A DNA stretch of 64,000 bases from assembly GCF_030687495.1 (NCBI RefSeq), contig NZ_CP117435.1, positions 3,228,501 through 3,292,500 on the forward strand, in the 5' to 3' direction. The notes beneath the pieces were generated by a model that was not told where the DNA came from, did not search any database, and was given only the letters and a program-made list of their open reading frames with translations. This DNA comes from Pseudomonas sp. FP453 (lineage in GTDB: Bacteria > Pseudomonadota > Gammaproteobacteria > Pseudomonadales > Pseudomonadaceae). Of the stretch, positions 1 through 8,885 are shown in pieces. The stretch's first letter is position 1, and the number at the start of each line of letters is the position of its first letter. The position numbers and the translations under genes are program-made.

Positions 1-375
1 GAGCTGGGCCTGATCGACGCCCCCACCGTGGAGCAATGGAGCGAACACCGCCTGCGCGAACGCCAGGCGCTGCGCCAGGCCTTGAGCCAGGACCCGCAGA
101 ACTTCGTCGACGAAATCCGCAACGACACCGACCACATGATCGACGCCAGCGTGCGCTACCTCGGCCACACCCGCGCGCCACTGGTGTTGCTGCCACTGGA
201 GGATGCGCTGGGCGTGGAGGAACAAGCCAACCTGCCCGGCACCCTTGACACCCACCCCAACTGGCGCCGACGCCTGGCGGGCGAAGCGTCCAGCCTGCTC
301 GACAATGCCGGCGCCGCCCGCCGCCTGGAACTGTTGGCCGTGGCGCGCAACCAGGCCCACGAGCGTGACCGATGA
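1..375 (+). CDS. malQ: 4-alpha-glucanotransferase MalQ, C-terminal part
   Basis: The reading frame is open from the first base and encodes the last 124 residues of a protein whose start lies outside the window. The tail has the amylomaltase pattern: a helix rich in Glu and Arg, then RYLGHTRAPLVLLPLEDALG and NLPGTLDTHPNWRRRL, which in GH77 enzymes is the conserved NxPGTxxxxPNWRR strand and helix. MalQ transfers maltosyl or longer glucan units between linear alpha-1,4-glucans in the cytoplasm. The stop overlaps the treY start as ATGA, so the two are translationally coupled. The order malQ-treY-DUF2934-glgX matches the known Pseudomonas trehalose/glycogen cluster. The identification is firm from motif and context; only the C-terminus can be judged. 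Confidence 0.93.
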   Translation, partial: ELGLIDAPTVEQWSEHRLRERQALRQALSQDPQNFVDEIRNDTDHMIDASVRYLGHTRAPLVLLPLEDALGVEEQANLPGTLDTHPNWRRRLAGEASSLLDNAGAARRLELLAVARNQAHERDR

Positions 376-3137
376 AAGACCTGCCGCTACGGGCCACCCA
401 ACGCCTGCAATTCCACGCCGGGTTTACCCTGGATGACGCGGTGCCGCTGGTGCCCTACTTCGCCGCGCTGGGCATCAGCCACCTGTACGCCTCGCCACTG
501 CTCAGTGCACGCGCCGGGTCCATGCATGGCTACGACGTGGTCGACCCGACCCAGGTCAATCCAGAGCTGGGCGGTGAAGCGGCGTTGCGCCGGCTGGTGA
601 CGGCGCTGCGGGCCCACGACATGGGGCTGATCCTCGATATCGTGTCCAACCACATGGCCGTCGGCGGCGCGGATAACCCCTGGTGGCTGGACCTGCTGGA
701 ATGGGGTCGCTTGAGCCCCTACAGCGAATTCTTCGATATCCAGTGGCACTCGCCGGACCCACTGCTCAAGGGCCAATTGCTCATGCCCTTTCTCGGCAGC
801 GATTACGGCGAAGCCTTGCAGACCGGCAGCGTAACCCTGCAATTCGACGCGGCCCATGGTGCGTTTTATGTTGCGCACTACGAGCACCGCTTCCCGATCT
901 GCCCAAGGGATTACGCCGAGATCCTCGGTACCGGGGTCTTGCTCAAGCCCATGGCCGAACGTTTCAGCGCCCTCGCCGAGCAGGACGATGCCTACCACGA
1001 GGCTGCGTGGCTCAAGCAGGCGTTAGCCGAGCGCGCCACCGACGCGCCGGTGCTGCACGCCATCGAGCAACAACTGGCGGCGTTCGACTTCGAGCGCCTG
1101 CATCATCTGCTGGAGCAACAAGCCTACCGCCTGGCCAGCTGGCGCACGGCGGCGGACGACATCAACTGGCGGCGCTTCTTCGACGTCAATGAACTGGGCG
1201 GCCTGCGGGTCGAACGCAGCGCCGTGTTCGAAGCCACCCACGGCAAGATCTTCGAACTGATCGGCGAAGGCTTGGTGGATGGCCTGCGCATCGACCATAT
1301 CGACGGGCTCGCCGACCCACGGGGCTACTGCCGCAAGCTGCGCCGTCGCGTGGACGCCTTGGCGCCGGGGCGGCACTTGCCGATCTTTGTCGAGAAGATC
1401 CTCGGTGAAGGGGAAACCCTGCGTGAAGACTGGCAAGTGGACGGCACCACCGGCTACGAATTCATGAACCAGCTGTCGTTACTGCAACATCATCCCGACG
1501 GCTTCGCCCCGCTGGCCGAGTTGTGGACCCGCCACAGCGAGCGCCCCTCGGCGTTTATCGAAGAAGCGCGGCTGGCTCGTCAGCAAATCCTCAATGGCTC
1601 CCTCGGCGGCGACTTTGAAAGCGTCGCCCAGGCGCTGTTACAAGTGGCCCGCGACGATGTGATGACCCGCGACCTGACCCTTGGCGCGATCCGTCGCGCC
1701 TTGCAGGAATTGATCGTGCATTTCCCGGTGTACCGCACCTACATCAGTGCCCGGGGCCGCAGCGCCGCCGACGACAAACTGTTCCAGCAGGCCATGGACG
1801 GTGCCCGCAGCACCTTGGGCGAAGGCGACTGGCCGGTGCTCGATCACCTGGCCAACTGGCTCGGCGGCCAGCCGTGGCGCAATCGCCCGGTGGGCCGTGA
1901 GCGCAAGATCCTCAAGCATGCCTGCGTACGCTTCCAGCAACTGACCTCGCCCGCCGCCGCCAAGGCCGTGGAAGACACCGCGTTCTATCGCTCGGCGGTG
2001 CTGCTGTCGCGCAACGATGTGGGCTTCAGCACCGAGCAGTTCAGCGCGCCGCTGGCCGACTTCCACGAGGCCAACCAGCAACGTTTGCGCACGTTCCCCG
2101 ACAACCTGCTGGCCACCGCCACTCATGACCACAAGCGCGGCGAAGACAGCCGTGCGCGGCTGGCGGTGCTCAGTGAATGTGCGCCGTGGTACGTCGAACA
2201 GGTGGAGCATTGGCGCCGCCTGGCCGCACCGTTACGTGGTGAAGGCAGCCCCTCGGCAGGCGATGAGCTGATTCTTTATCAAGTGCTGCTGAGCAGTTGG
2301 CCGCTGGACGCTGACTTCGACGGCTATCAGCAACGTCTCTGGCAATGGCAACAAAAAGCCCTGCGCGAAGCCAAGTTGCACAGCAGCTGGAGCGCACCCA
2401 ACGAGGCCTATGAGCAAGGCGTCGAAGCCTTCCTCGCGCGCTTGCTGCACAGCGATGCCGGCCATGCGCTGCGTACGGCCATCGGCGACGCCGCCGAGGC
2501 CATCGCCCGCGCCGGCGCGATCAATGGGCTGGCGCAATCCTTGCTTCGCATCACGGTGCCGGGTGTGCCGGACCTGTACCAGGGCGCCGAGTTCTGGGAC
2601 TTCAGCCTGGTGGACCCGGACAACCGTCGCCCGGTGGATTTCAGTGCACGGCAACAGGCGCTGCAAACCCCACCGGACATCGGCGAACTGTTGTTGCACT
2701 GGCGCGACGGGCGTATCAAACAAGCCGTGATCGCCCAGGCATTGGCCTTGCGCAAGGCCCATCCCGAGCTGTTTCGCAGCGGCGATTACACGCCACTGGA
2801 AGTGGTTGGCACGCATGCCGAACGGGTACTCGCGTTCAGTCGCGAGCACCAGGGCAAACGCCTGCTGGTGGTGGTGCCGCGCTGGCCCCACCACTTGCTT
2901 GAAAACGGTGTGCAGCCCCAGTTCGATGCGCAGGTTTGGGGCGATACACGGGTCAAATTACCGTTCGCCGCCACGGCACAAAAATGGAAGGGACTTTTCC
3001 ACACAGGCGCAGTCACACCAAACAAGGAGCTGCCACTGAGCACTGCCCTGGGGGATTTCCCGGTCAATGTCTTTATCAATCCTGATGATCAAGGAAAGCT
3101 GAACATTTTCTGTGAGGAGCATTGCGATGAGTACTGA
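372..3137 (+). CDS. treY: Maltooligosyl trehalose synthase TreY
   Basis: TreY (921 aa, normal for the family) isomerises the reducing-end glucose of maltooligosaccharides to an alpha,alpha-1,1 linkage; TreZ then releases trehalose. GH13 conserved regions are visible in order: SPLLSARAGSMHGYDVVDP near residues 40-60, DIVSNHMAVGG near 85, DGLRIDHIDGLADPRGY near 300 with the nucleophile Asp, the acid/base Glu in FVEKILGEGE near 340, and ATHDHKRGEDSRARL near 575. The C-terminal VPGVPDLYQGAEFWDFSLVDPDNRRPVD is also typical of TreY. The ATG start at 372 overlaps the malQ stop by four bases. The 3' end overlaps the start of the small DUF2934 gene. It probably acts in osmotic and desiccation tolerance with its neighbours. 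Confidence 0.97.
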   Translation: MKDLPLRATQRLQFHAGFTLDDAVPLVPYFAALGISHLYASPLLSARAGSMHGYDVVDPTQVNPELGGEAALRRLVTALRAHDMGLILDIVSNHMAVGGADNPWWLDLLEWGRLSPYSEFFDIQWHSPDPLLKGQLLMPFLGSDYGEALQTGSVTLQFDAAHGAFYVAHYEHRFPICPRDYAEILGTGVLLKPMAERFSALAEQDDAYHEAAWLKQALAERATDAPVLHAIEQQLAAFDFERLHHLLEQQAYRLASWRTAADDINWRRFFDVNELGGLRVERSAVFEATHGKIFELIGEGLVDGLRIDHIDGLADPRGYCRKLRRRVDALAPGRHLPIFVEKILGEGETLREDWQVDGTTGYEFMNQLSLLQHHPDGFAPLAELWTRHSERPSAFIEEARLARQQILNGSLGGDFESVAQALLQVARDDVMTRDLTLGAIRRALQELIVHFPVYRTYISARGRSAADDKLFQQAMDGARSTLGEGDWPVLDHLANWLGGQPWRNRPVGRERKILKHACVRFQQLTSPAAAKAVEDTAFYRSAVLLSRNDVGFSTEQFSAPLADFHEANQQRLRTFPDNLLATATHDHKRGEDSRARLAVLSECAPWYVEQVEHWRRLAAPLRGEGSPSAGDELILYQVLLSSWPLDADFDGYQQRLWQWQQKALREAKLHSSWSAPNEAYEQGVEAFLARLLHSDAGHALRTAIGDAAEAIARAGAINGLAQSLLRITVPGVPDLYQGAEFWDFSLVDPDNRRPVDFSARQQALQTPPDIGELLLHWRDGRIKQAVIAQALALRKAHPELFRSGDYTPLEVVGTHAERVLAFSREHQGKRLLVVVPRWPHHLLENGVQPQFDAQVWGDTRVKLPFAATAQKWKGLFHTGAVTPNKELPLSTALGDFPVNVFINPDDQGKLNIFCEEHCDEY

Positions 3138-3363
3138 AGACAAACGCATACGGGAACTGGCCCATCAGATCTGGGAGTCGGAAGGCAAACCCCATGGCCA
3201 GGACACGCGGCACTGGGAGATGGCGCGCAAGCTGGCGGAAGCGGAGGCGTTGACGCCGAGCAAGCCCAAGGCCAAGCCGAAAGCGCCGCCCAAGCCCAAG
3301 CCAGCAGCGGCCAAGCCGCCCGCCGAGAAAAAACCCAAGGCACCGCGCAAGCCCGCCGGTTGA
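3127..3363 (+). CDS. DUF2934 family small protein
   Basis: A 78-residue protein. The first ~40 residues (DKRIRELAHQIWESEGKPHG, then an H-W-x-x-A helix) match the short DUF2934 domain, seen as a small soluble helical unit with an EG-P-x-G turn. The rest is a Lys/Pro/Ala-rich low-complexity tail (residues 40-78), probably disordered and very basic. I chose ATG 3127 because GAGGAG sits 7 bases upstream; a GTG at 3112 would put that Shine-Dalgarno inside the gene. It overlaps the end of treY by 11 bases. DUF2934 genes recur in Pseudomonas trehalose/glycogen clusters, but I know of no proven function. Confidence 0.85.
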   Translation: MSTEDKRIRELAHQIWESEGKPHGQDTRHWEMARKLAEAEALTPSKPKAKPKAPPKPKPAAAKPPAEKKPKAPRKPAG

Positions 3364-3372
3364 CCGCATTCC

Positions 3373-3449
3373 CCTGTGGGAGCGGGCTTGCCCGCGATAG
3401 CGGTGGCACATTCAACATCGCTATCGCGGGCAAGCCCGCTCCCACAGGA
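3373..3449. repeat. REP pair in inverted orientation (REPIN-like)
   Basis: Two ~30-base arms, CTGTGGGAGCGGGCTTGCCC at 3374 and its reverse complement ending at 3449, flank a ~16-base loop. Each arm also contains the internal GCGGGCTTGCCCGC palindrome. This is the standard Pseudomonas REP doublet and lies between the DUF2934 gene and glgX. It could form a large RNA hairpin and attenuate treY-side transcription before glgX. Confidence 0.9.
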
Positions 3450-3540
3450 GGCACGCATTTCACTCTGAATCTGATGTTTACCTGACCCATTGTCGGCACG
3501 GCTTCGTTCGCCCCGAAAAAACCTTTGCAGGAGCACCCCC

Positions 3541-5701
3541 ATGAGCAAACCCGAGAAAACCCCGCCGACGCCCAAAGACGAGCCGTCGCGCATTCGTGAA
3601 GGTTTGCCCTTCCCCCCTCGGCGCCACCTGGGATGGCCTGGGCGTCAACTTTGCGCTGTTCTCGGCCAACGCCACCAAGGTCGAACTGTGCCTGTTCGAC
3701 GATACCGGCGAGGTCGAGCTGGAACGTATCGAGCTGCCCGAATACACCGACGAAACCTTCCACGGCTACCTGCCCGACGCCCACCCCGGGCTGATCTACG
3801 GCTACCGCGTGTACGGTGCGTACGACCCGGCCAACGGTCACCGCTTCAACCATCACAAATTGCTCATCGACCCCTATGCCAAGCAGCTGGTGGGCGAACT
3901 GAAATGGTCCGAGGCCCTGTTCGGCTACACCATCGGCCACCCGGACGACGACCTCAGTTTCGACGAACGCGACAGCGCGCCGTTCGTGCCCAAGTGCAAG
4001 GTCATCGACCCCGCGCACACCTGGGGCAACGACCAACCGGTGCGCGTGCCGTGGGACCGCACGATCATCTATGAAACCCACTTGCGCGGTATCAGCATGC
4101 GCCACCCTTCGGTGGGCGAAGCCGTACGCGGTACCTGCGCAGGCTTGATGGAGGACGATGTGCTCAAGCACATCCGCCAGCTCGGTGTGTCATCGGTGGA
4201 ATTGCTCCCCGTGCATGCCTTCGTCAATGACCAGCACCTGCTGCAAAAAGGCATGACCAACTATTGGGGCTACAACAGCATCGCGTTTTTTGCCCCCGAC
4301 CCGCGCTACCTGGCCAGTGGCAAGATCGCCGAGTTCAAGGAGATGGTCGCGCACCTGCACGAGCAGAAACTCGAAGTGATCCTCGACGTGGTCTACAACC
4401 ACACCGCCGAAGGCAACGAGCGCGGCCCGACCCTGTCCATGCGCGGGATCGACAACGCCTCGTACTACCGCTTGATGCCGGATGACAAGCGCTTCTACAT
4501 CAACGATTCCGGCACCGGCAACACCCTGGACCTGAGCCACCCGTGCGTGCTGCAAATGGTCACGGACTCCCTGCGCTACTGGGCCAACGAGATGCACGTG
4601 GATGGGTTCCGCTTCGACCTGGCGACCATCCTCGGCCGTTACCGTGATGGTTTCGACGAGCGCCACAGCTTCCTCGTCGCCTGCCGCCAGGACCCGGTAC
4701 TGCGCCAGCTCAAACTCATCGCCGAACCCTGGGACTGCGGCCCCGGCGGTTATCAAGTAGGCAACTTCCCGCCGGGCTGGGTGGAGTGGAACGACCGCTT
4801 CCGCGACACCGTGCGCGCCTTCTGGAAAGGCGATGACGGCCAGCTGGCCGATTTTGCCGCGCGCATGACTGCCTCCGGCGAGATGTTCAACCATCGCGGG
4901 CGTCGCCCCTACAGCTCGGTGAATTTCATCACCGCCCACGACGGCTTCACCCTGCACGACCTGGTGTCGTACAACGACAAGCACAACGAGGCCAACGACG
5001 AGAACAACCAGGACGGCAGCAACAACAACCTGTCCTGGAACCACGGCGTCGAAGGCCCCACCGACGACCCGGAAATCAATGCGCTGCGCTTGCGCCAGAT
5101 GCGCAACTTCTTCGCCACCCTGCTGCTGGCCCAGGGCACGCCGATGCTGGTGGCGGGTGACGAGTTCGCGCGCACCCAGCACGGCAACAACAACGCCTAT
5201 TGCCAGGACAGCGAAATCGGCTGGGTCAACTGGGACCTGGATGAGGACGGCAAGGCGCTGCTCAAGTTCGTCAAGCGCTTGATCAAGCTGCGCCTGGCCT
5301 ACCCGATCCTGCGGCGTGGGCGCTTCCTGGTGGGCGACTACAACGAAGACATCGGCGTCAAGGATGTCACCTGGCTCGCCCCGGACGGCAACGAAATGAC
5401 CACCGAGCAATGGCATGACAGCCAAGGCCGTTGCCTCGGCATGCTGATGGATGGCCGGGCGCAAGAGACCGGGATCCGTCGCCCCGGTGCCGACGCCACC
5501 CTGTTGCTGGTGGTGAACGCCCACCACGACATGGTCAATTTCCGCCTGCCGCCAGTGCCGGAAGGCGAGTTCTGGACCTGCATGGTCGATACCAATCAAC
5601 CCTCGGTACGTGGCCAGGAACGCTTCGAGTTCGATCACGAGTACGCCGTGACCGGCCGCTCACTGCTGCTGTTTGAACTGCAACATTCGGAAGAGGTGTG
5701 A
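3541..5701 (+). CDS. glgX: Glycogen debranching enzyme GlgX, frameshifted near the N-terminus
   Basis: GlgX hydrolyses alpha-1,6 branches of phosphorylase-trimmed glycogen. The catalytic part is intact: CBM48-like N-domain, DVVYNHTAEGNERGP, nucleophile region DGFRFDLATILGR, acid/base Glu in LIAEPWDCGPGGY, and TAHDGFTLHDLVSYNDKHNE. The expected start is ATG 3541, with GGAG upstream, giving MSKPEKTPPTPKDEP...GLPFP. That frame is lost at a run of six C (3612-3617). With five C the protein would continue GLPFPLGATWDGLGVNFALF, which is what the family has. The longest undamaged frame runs 3596-5701 from a GTG with no clear Shine-Dalgarno (701 aa). This is either a sequencing error, a real mutation or a slippery tract. 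Function otherwise certain. Confidence 0.9.
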
Positions 5702-5702
5702 G

Positions 5703-6701
5703 ATGACGCTCCACGGGTTCCTTCAGGACAGCCGGAATTATGGCAACACGCAGGCACTGGGCGAGGCACTGAAGGCGCTTCAACGCGCAGAGCTGGACTG
5801 CCTGCCGCTGCCGGGCAGCGGCGAAACCCTGGAGCGCTTCCGCCGCTTGGCGCAGGTCGCAGGCCATGATCTGGGCCTGTGCAAGCTGTTTGAGGGGCAC
5901 ACCGACGCCTTGGCGATCATCGCCGAACTGCACGGCCCGCTGCCGCCGTCGGGCAGCACCTGGGGCATGTGGGCCGCCGAGCCGCCGACGGCAAAAGTCC
6001 GCGTGCGTCGGGACGGCCAGCACTGGGTCGTCGACGGGCGCAAGGCCTGGTGCTCCGGCGCGGCCGTGGTCAGCCATGGGTTGTTGACCGCCGGGAATGA
6101 GGCGGATGAGCAGCAGTTGGTCGCCGTCCCCATGGATCAACCGGGGGTCACAGTGACGGACGCCGGCTGGCACGCTGTGGGCATGGCGGCCACAGGCAGT
6201 GTGGAAGTTGTGTTCAGTGGCGCCACAGGCGTGGCAGTCGGCGGGCCGGGGGATTACCTCGCGCGCCCCGGTTTCTGGCAGGGAGGGATCGGCATCGCCG
6301 CCTGCTGGTACGGCGCCGCGCAGCGCCTGGCTGAAACGCTGCGTGCGCTCTGCACGCAACGCCCGGAGCCCCATGCCCTCGCCCACCTGGGCGCGGTGGA
6401 CAGTGCATTGAACAGCGCGGCCTGCGTTTTGCGCGCGTGTGCCCGGCAAGTGGATCAGCAACCGTTGGCCAATGCCCAGCCATGGGCGCAACAGGCCCGC
6501 GCCTGTGTCGAGGACAGCGTGGAGCAGGTGATCCGCCACGTCGGTCGCGCCGTCGGGGCGGGCCCGTACTGCAAGGATGCGCACTTTGCGCAGTTGATGG
6601 CGGACCTGCCGGTGTATGTCCGCCAGAGTCATGCCGAACGCGACCTGGCTGCGCTGGGTGAAAATGTCGTCGGTGCACCCACAGGAAGGTGGCAGTTATG
6701 A
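5703..6701 (+). CDS. Acyl-CoA dehydrogenase-like flavoprotein
   Basis: A 332-residue protein that starts just after the glgX stop. It has the acyl-CoA dehydrogenase layout: helical N-domain, a middle beta-domain (TWGMWAAEP near residues 90-98; VRRDGQHWVVDGRKAWCSGA; later GWHAVGMAATGSVEV), and a C-terminal helical domain. It is shorter than the usual ~380 residues. I cannot place a convincing catalytic Glu, so it may be a hydroxylase-type or divergent member. It overlaps the next gene by ATGA and heads a coupled set with a PIG-L deacetylase, a methyltransferase and a glycosyltransferase. It therefore probably acts on the same small molecule rather than in general fatty-acid oxidation. Substrate unknown. 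Confidence 0.8.
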   Translation: MTLHGFLQDSRNYGNTQALGEALKALQRAELDCLPLPGSGETLERFRRLAQVAGHDLGLCKLFEGHTDALAIIAELHGPLPPSGSTWGMWAAEPPTAKVRVRRDGQHWVVDGRKAWCSGAAVVSHGLLTAGNEADEQQLVAVPMDQPGVTVTDAGWHAVGMAATGSVEVVFSGATGVAVGGPGDYLARPGFWQGGIGIAACWYGAAQRLAETLRALCTQRPEPHALAHLGAVDSALNSAACVLRACARQVDQQPLANAQPWAQQARACVEDSVEQVIRHVGRAVGAGPYCKDAHFAQLMADLPVYVRQSHAERDLAALGENVVGAPTGRWQL

Positions 6702-7456
6702 AACCCAATCCGATCGTCGGCCAGGGCACGCCGTTGCACCGTTGGCAGGCATCCACGCAATTGGCGCAAGTGGCCCACATCAGCGTCGCGCAATTGGTGC
6801 CCGAGGGGTGTCGCGCGGTGATTATCGCGCCGCACCCGGATGATGAAGTACTCAGTTGTGGCGGGCTGTTGCAAGGGTTGGCGGCGTTGGGGCGGCCCGT
6901 GCAGTTGATCTCCGTCACGGATGGCAGCGCCAGCCACCCAGGTTCACGCCGTTGGCCGGTGGCGCGGCTGAATGTGGTGCGCCCGCAAGAATCGGCCCAG
7001 GCCCTGCAGCGCCTAGGCCTGCCACTGCAAGGCCTGACATGGTTGCGCGCCGGGTTTGCCGACAGCCAGGTGGCCGCCCGCGAGGGGGAACTCGCCGCGT
7101 TTATCGGCCGCCATCTCACGCCCACGGACGTGGTGTTCGCCACATGGCGCGAGGACGGCCATTGCGACCATGAAGCCGTGGGCCGCGCCAGCGCCGTGGC
7201 GGCGCAGGCCGTTGGCGCGCGGTTGTATGAGCTGCCGGTGTGGGCCTGGCATTGGGCGTCCGCCGAAGACAGCCAGTTGCCCTGGCACCGCGCGCGCAAA
7301 ATCCCGTTGACCCGCGCCGCCGTGGCGCGCAAACGCCATGCGATCCATGCGTTTGCCAGCCAGCTGGAGGGTGACCCGCAGATCGGCTTGCCGGCGGTCT
7401 TGCCGCCGCATGTGGTGGAACGTCTGCTGCAACCGTTCGAAGTGGTGTTTGTATGA
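6698..7456 (+). CDS. PIG-L family deacetylase (first copy)
   Basis: A 252-residue zinc-dependent N-deacetylase of the PIG-L/LmbE family, which removes acetyl groups from GlcNAc-type moieties. The core motif is complete: APHPDDEVLSCGG at residues 45-57 (H46 and D49 zinc ligands, D48 general base, by analogy with MshB), and GHCDHEAVG near 154-162 with H155 and H158 (second catalytic His and third zinc ligand). The start ATG 6698 overlaps the preceding stop, and the stop overlaps the next ATG. An alternative GTG at 6689 is less likely. With a NodS-like methyltransferase and a GT2 directly downstream, it probably deacetylates an aminosugar made by that glycosyltransferase. Confidence 0.9.
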   Translation: MKPNPIVGQGTPLHRWQASTQLAQVAHISVAQLVPEGCRAVIIAPHPDDEVLSCGGLLQGLAALGRPVQLISVTDGSASHPGSRRWPVARLNVVRPQESAQALQRLGLPLQGLTWLRAGFADSQVAAREGELAAFIGRHLTPTDVVFATWREDGHCDHEAVGRASAVAAQAVGARLYELPVWAWHWASAEDSQLPWHRARKIPLTRAAVARKRHAIHAFASQLEGDPQIGLPAVLPPHVVERLLQPFEVVFV

Positions 7457-8052
7457 GTGTGGCCACGCCGTATTTTGACCAGTTGTTTGCCGGCAACGAT
7501 GACCCCTGGGCCTTTCGCCAACGCTGGTATGAGCGCCGCAAACGCGCACTGACCCTGGCAGTGCTCACGCGCCCACGGTACGCCTCGGTGTTCGAACCCG
7601 GCTGCGCCAACGGCGAGCTGAGCGCCGAGCTGGCACCCCGCTGTGATCGCCTGCTGTGCTGCGACACGGCAAGTGCCGCCGTCGCACTGGCGCGCAGCCG
7701 CTTGCTCGGGTTCGCCCACGCGCGGGTGGAGCAAGCGCGCCTGCCCGAGCAATGGCCGAGCGAACGGTTCGACCTGATCGTGTTGAGCGAGTGGTGTTAC
7801 TACCTCGATGTGGCGGACCTGCACCGGGTAATCGAACACGCCCTTGGCTCGCTGAGCGACGACGGGCAACTGCTCGCCTGCCACTGGCGCCCGCCCATCG
7901 AGGGTTGCCCGCAAACGGCGGACCAGGTGCATGCCGTGCTGGCGCAACGTTTGGGAATGGCACAGGTGGTGAGCCATCACGAACCCGATTTCCTGCTCGA
8001 TCTCTGGAGCCGCGACGGCCGCTCGGTGGCGACACTCGAGGGCCTGCAATGA
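7453..8052 (+). CDS. NodS-like class I SAM-dependent methyltransferase
   Basis: A 199-residue Rossmann methyltransferase. Motif I is VFEPGCANGELSAEL (residues ~36-50). The acidic end of strand 2 is LLCCDTA, and motif IV is RFDLIVLSEWCYYL. The opening YFDQLFAGNDDPWAFRQRWY and the spacing recall NodS, the N-methyltransferase acting on deacetylated chitooligosaccharides in rhizobia. Overlaps by ATGA on both sides tie it to the PIG-L deacetylase and the glycosyltransferase. The inferred reaction is N- (or O-) methylation of the amine exposed by the deacetylase. The family is clear; the acceptor is inference. Confidence 0.87.
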   Translation: MSVATPYFDQLFAGNDDPWAFRQRWYERRKRALTLAVLTRPRYASVFEPGCANGELSAELAPRCDRLLCCDTASAAVALARSRLLGFAHARVEQARLPEQWPSERFDLIVLSEWCYYLDVADLHRVIEHALGSLSDDGQLLACHWRPPIEGCPQTADQVHAVLAQRLGMAQVVSHHEPDFLLDLWSRDGRSVATLEGLQ

Positions 8053-8708
8053 TCGGCGTGCTGATTCCCGTGCATAACGAAGAAGCCTTGCTGGCGGAAT
8101 GCTTGAAGGCCGCTGTGATCGCCGCCAACCACCCTGGGCTGTTGGGCGAACGGGTCCAGGTCCTGGTGCTGCTCGACAGTTGCAGTGACAGCAGTGCGCA
8201 GATCGCCCAGGCCTACCCGGTGCACAGCCTGTCGGTGCAGGCGCGCAACGTGGGACGGGTGCGCGGCATAGGCGCCCGGCACTTGTTGAACCAGGGCGCG
8301 CGGTGGATTGCCTGCACGGATGCCGACAGCCGCGTGGCGCCAGACTGGTTGGTGGCGCAATTGGCGCTGGGGGTCGAGGCCGTGTGTGGAACGGTCACCG
8401 TGGACGCCTGGAGTGAAGGCTTCGATCCGGCCGCGCAGATCCGCTATCACCAGGCCTATCAAGCCCGGGACGGGCACCGGCACGTGCACGGCGCCAACCT
8501 GGGCATGAGTGCCGGCGCTTACGTGCGAGCCGGCGGTTTCGAGCCCCTGGCGTGCCATGAAGATGTGCAGTTGGTGCGCAATCTGGAGCGCTGCGGGGCC
8601 TCCATTGCCTGGAGCCACACCCCGCAGGTGATCACCAGTGCCCGCCTCGATTGCCGCGCCGAGGGCGGCTTCGGCGATTACTTGAAGAGCCTGATGCACG
8701 CCCCGTGA
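8049..8708 (+). CDS. Family 2 glycosyltransferase
   Basis: A 219-residue GT-A enzyme. It begins IGVLIPVHNEEALLAECL, the standard GT2 entry strand. It contains LVLLDSCSDSS (nucleotide-binding loop), the DxD metal site in ACTDADSRVAPDWL near residue 97, and a C-terminal acceptor region with GANLGMSAGAYVRAGGF and HEDVQL (ED-type catalytic acid). There is no transmembrane segment, so it is probably cytosolic. The start ATG 8049 overlaps the methyltransferase stop. The donor is unknown; a UDP-aminosugar would fit the neighbouring deacetylase. It closes the coupled cassette; a 177-base gap follows. Confidence 0.87.
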   Translation: MIGVLIPVHNEEALLAECLKAAVIAANHPGLLGERVQVLVLLDSCSDSSAQIAQAYPVHSLSVQARNVGRVRGIGARHLLNQGARWIACTDADSRVAPDWLVAQLALGVEAVCGTVTVDAWSEGFDPAAQIRYHQAYQARDGHRHVHGANLGMSAGAYVRAGGFEPLACHEDVQLVRNLERCGASIAWSHTPQVITSARLDCRAEGGFGDYLKSLMHAP

Positions 8709-8885
8709 AAAAAACGACATTGCAAGATGTAAAAGCGACCAGTCCTTGACTATGCTGAGGACGCCTTGCTGGCAATCCAGGGTTGGAGTGCCGCGCAATC
8801 ACCACAGCGGAGCCTGTGGTGAATAAAAGAGCGTCGTCCCGTCAACGGGGTACGACCCGCATTCACCGACAAGGACGTGACACCC

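Noticed and set aside
4190..5638. 482-residue minus-strand open frame
   Set aside because: Antisense shadow of glgX, which carries all GH13 motifs.
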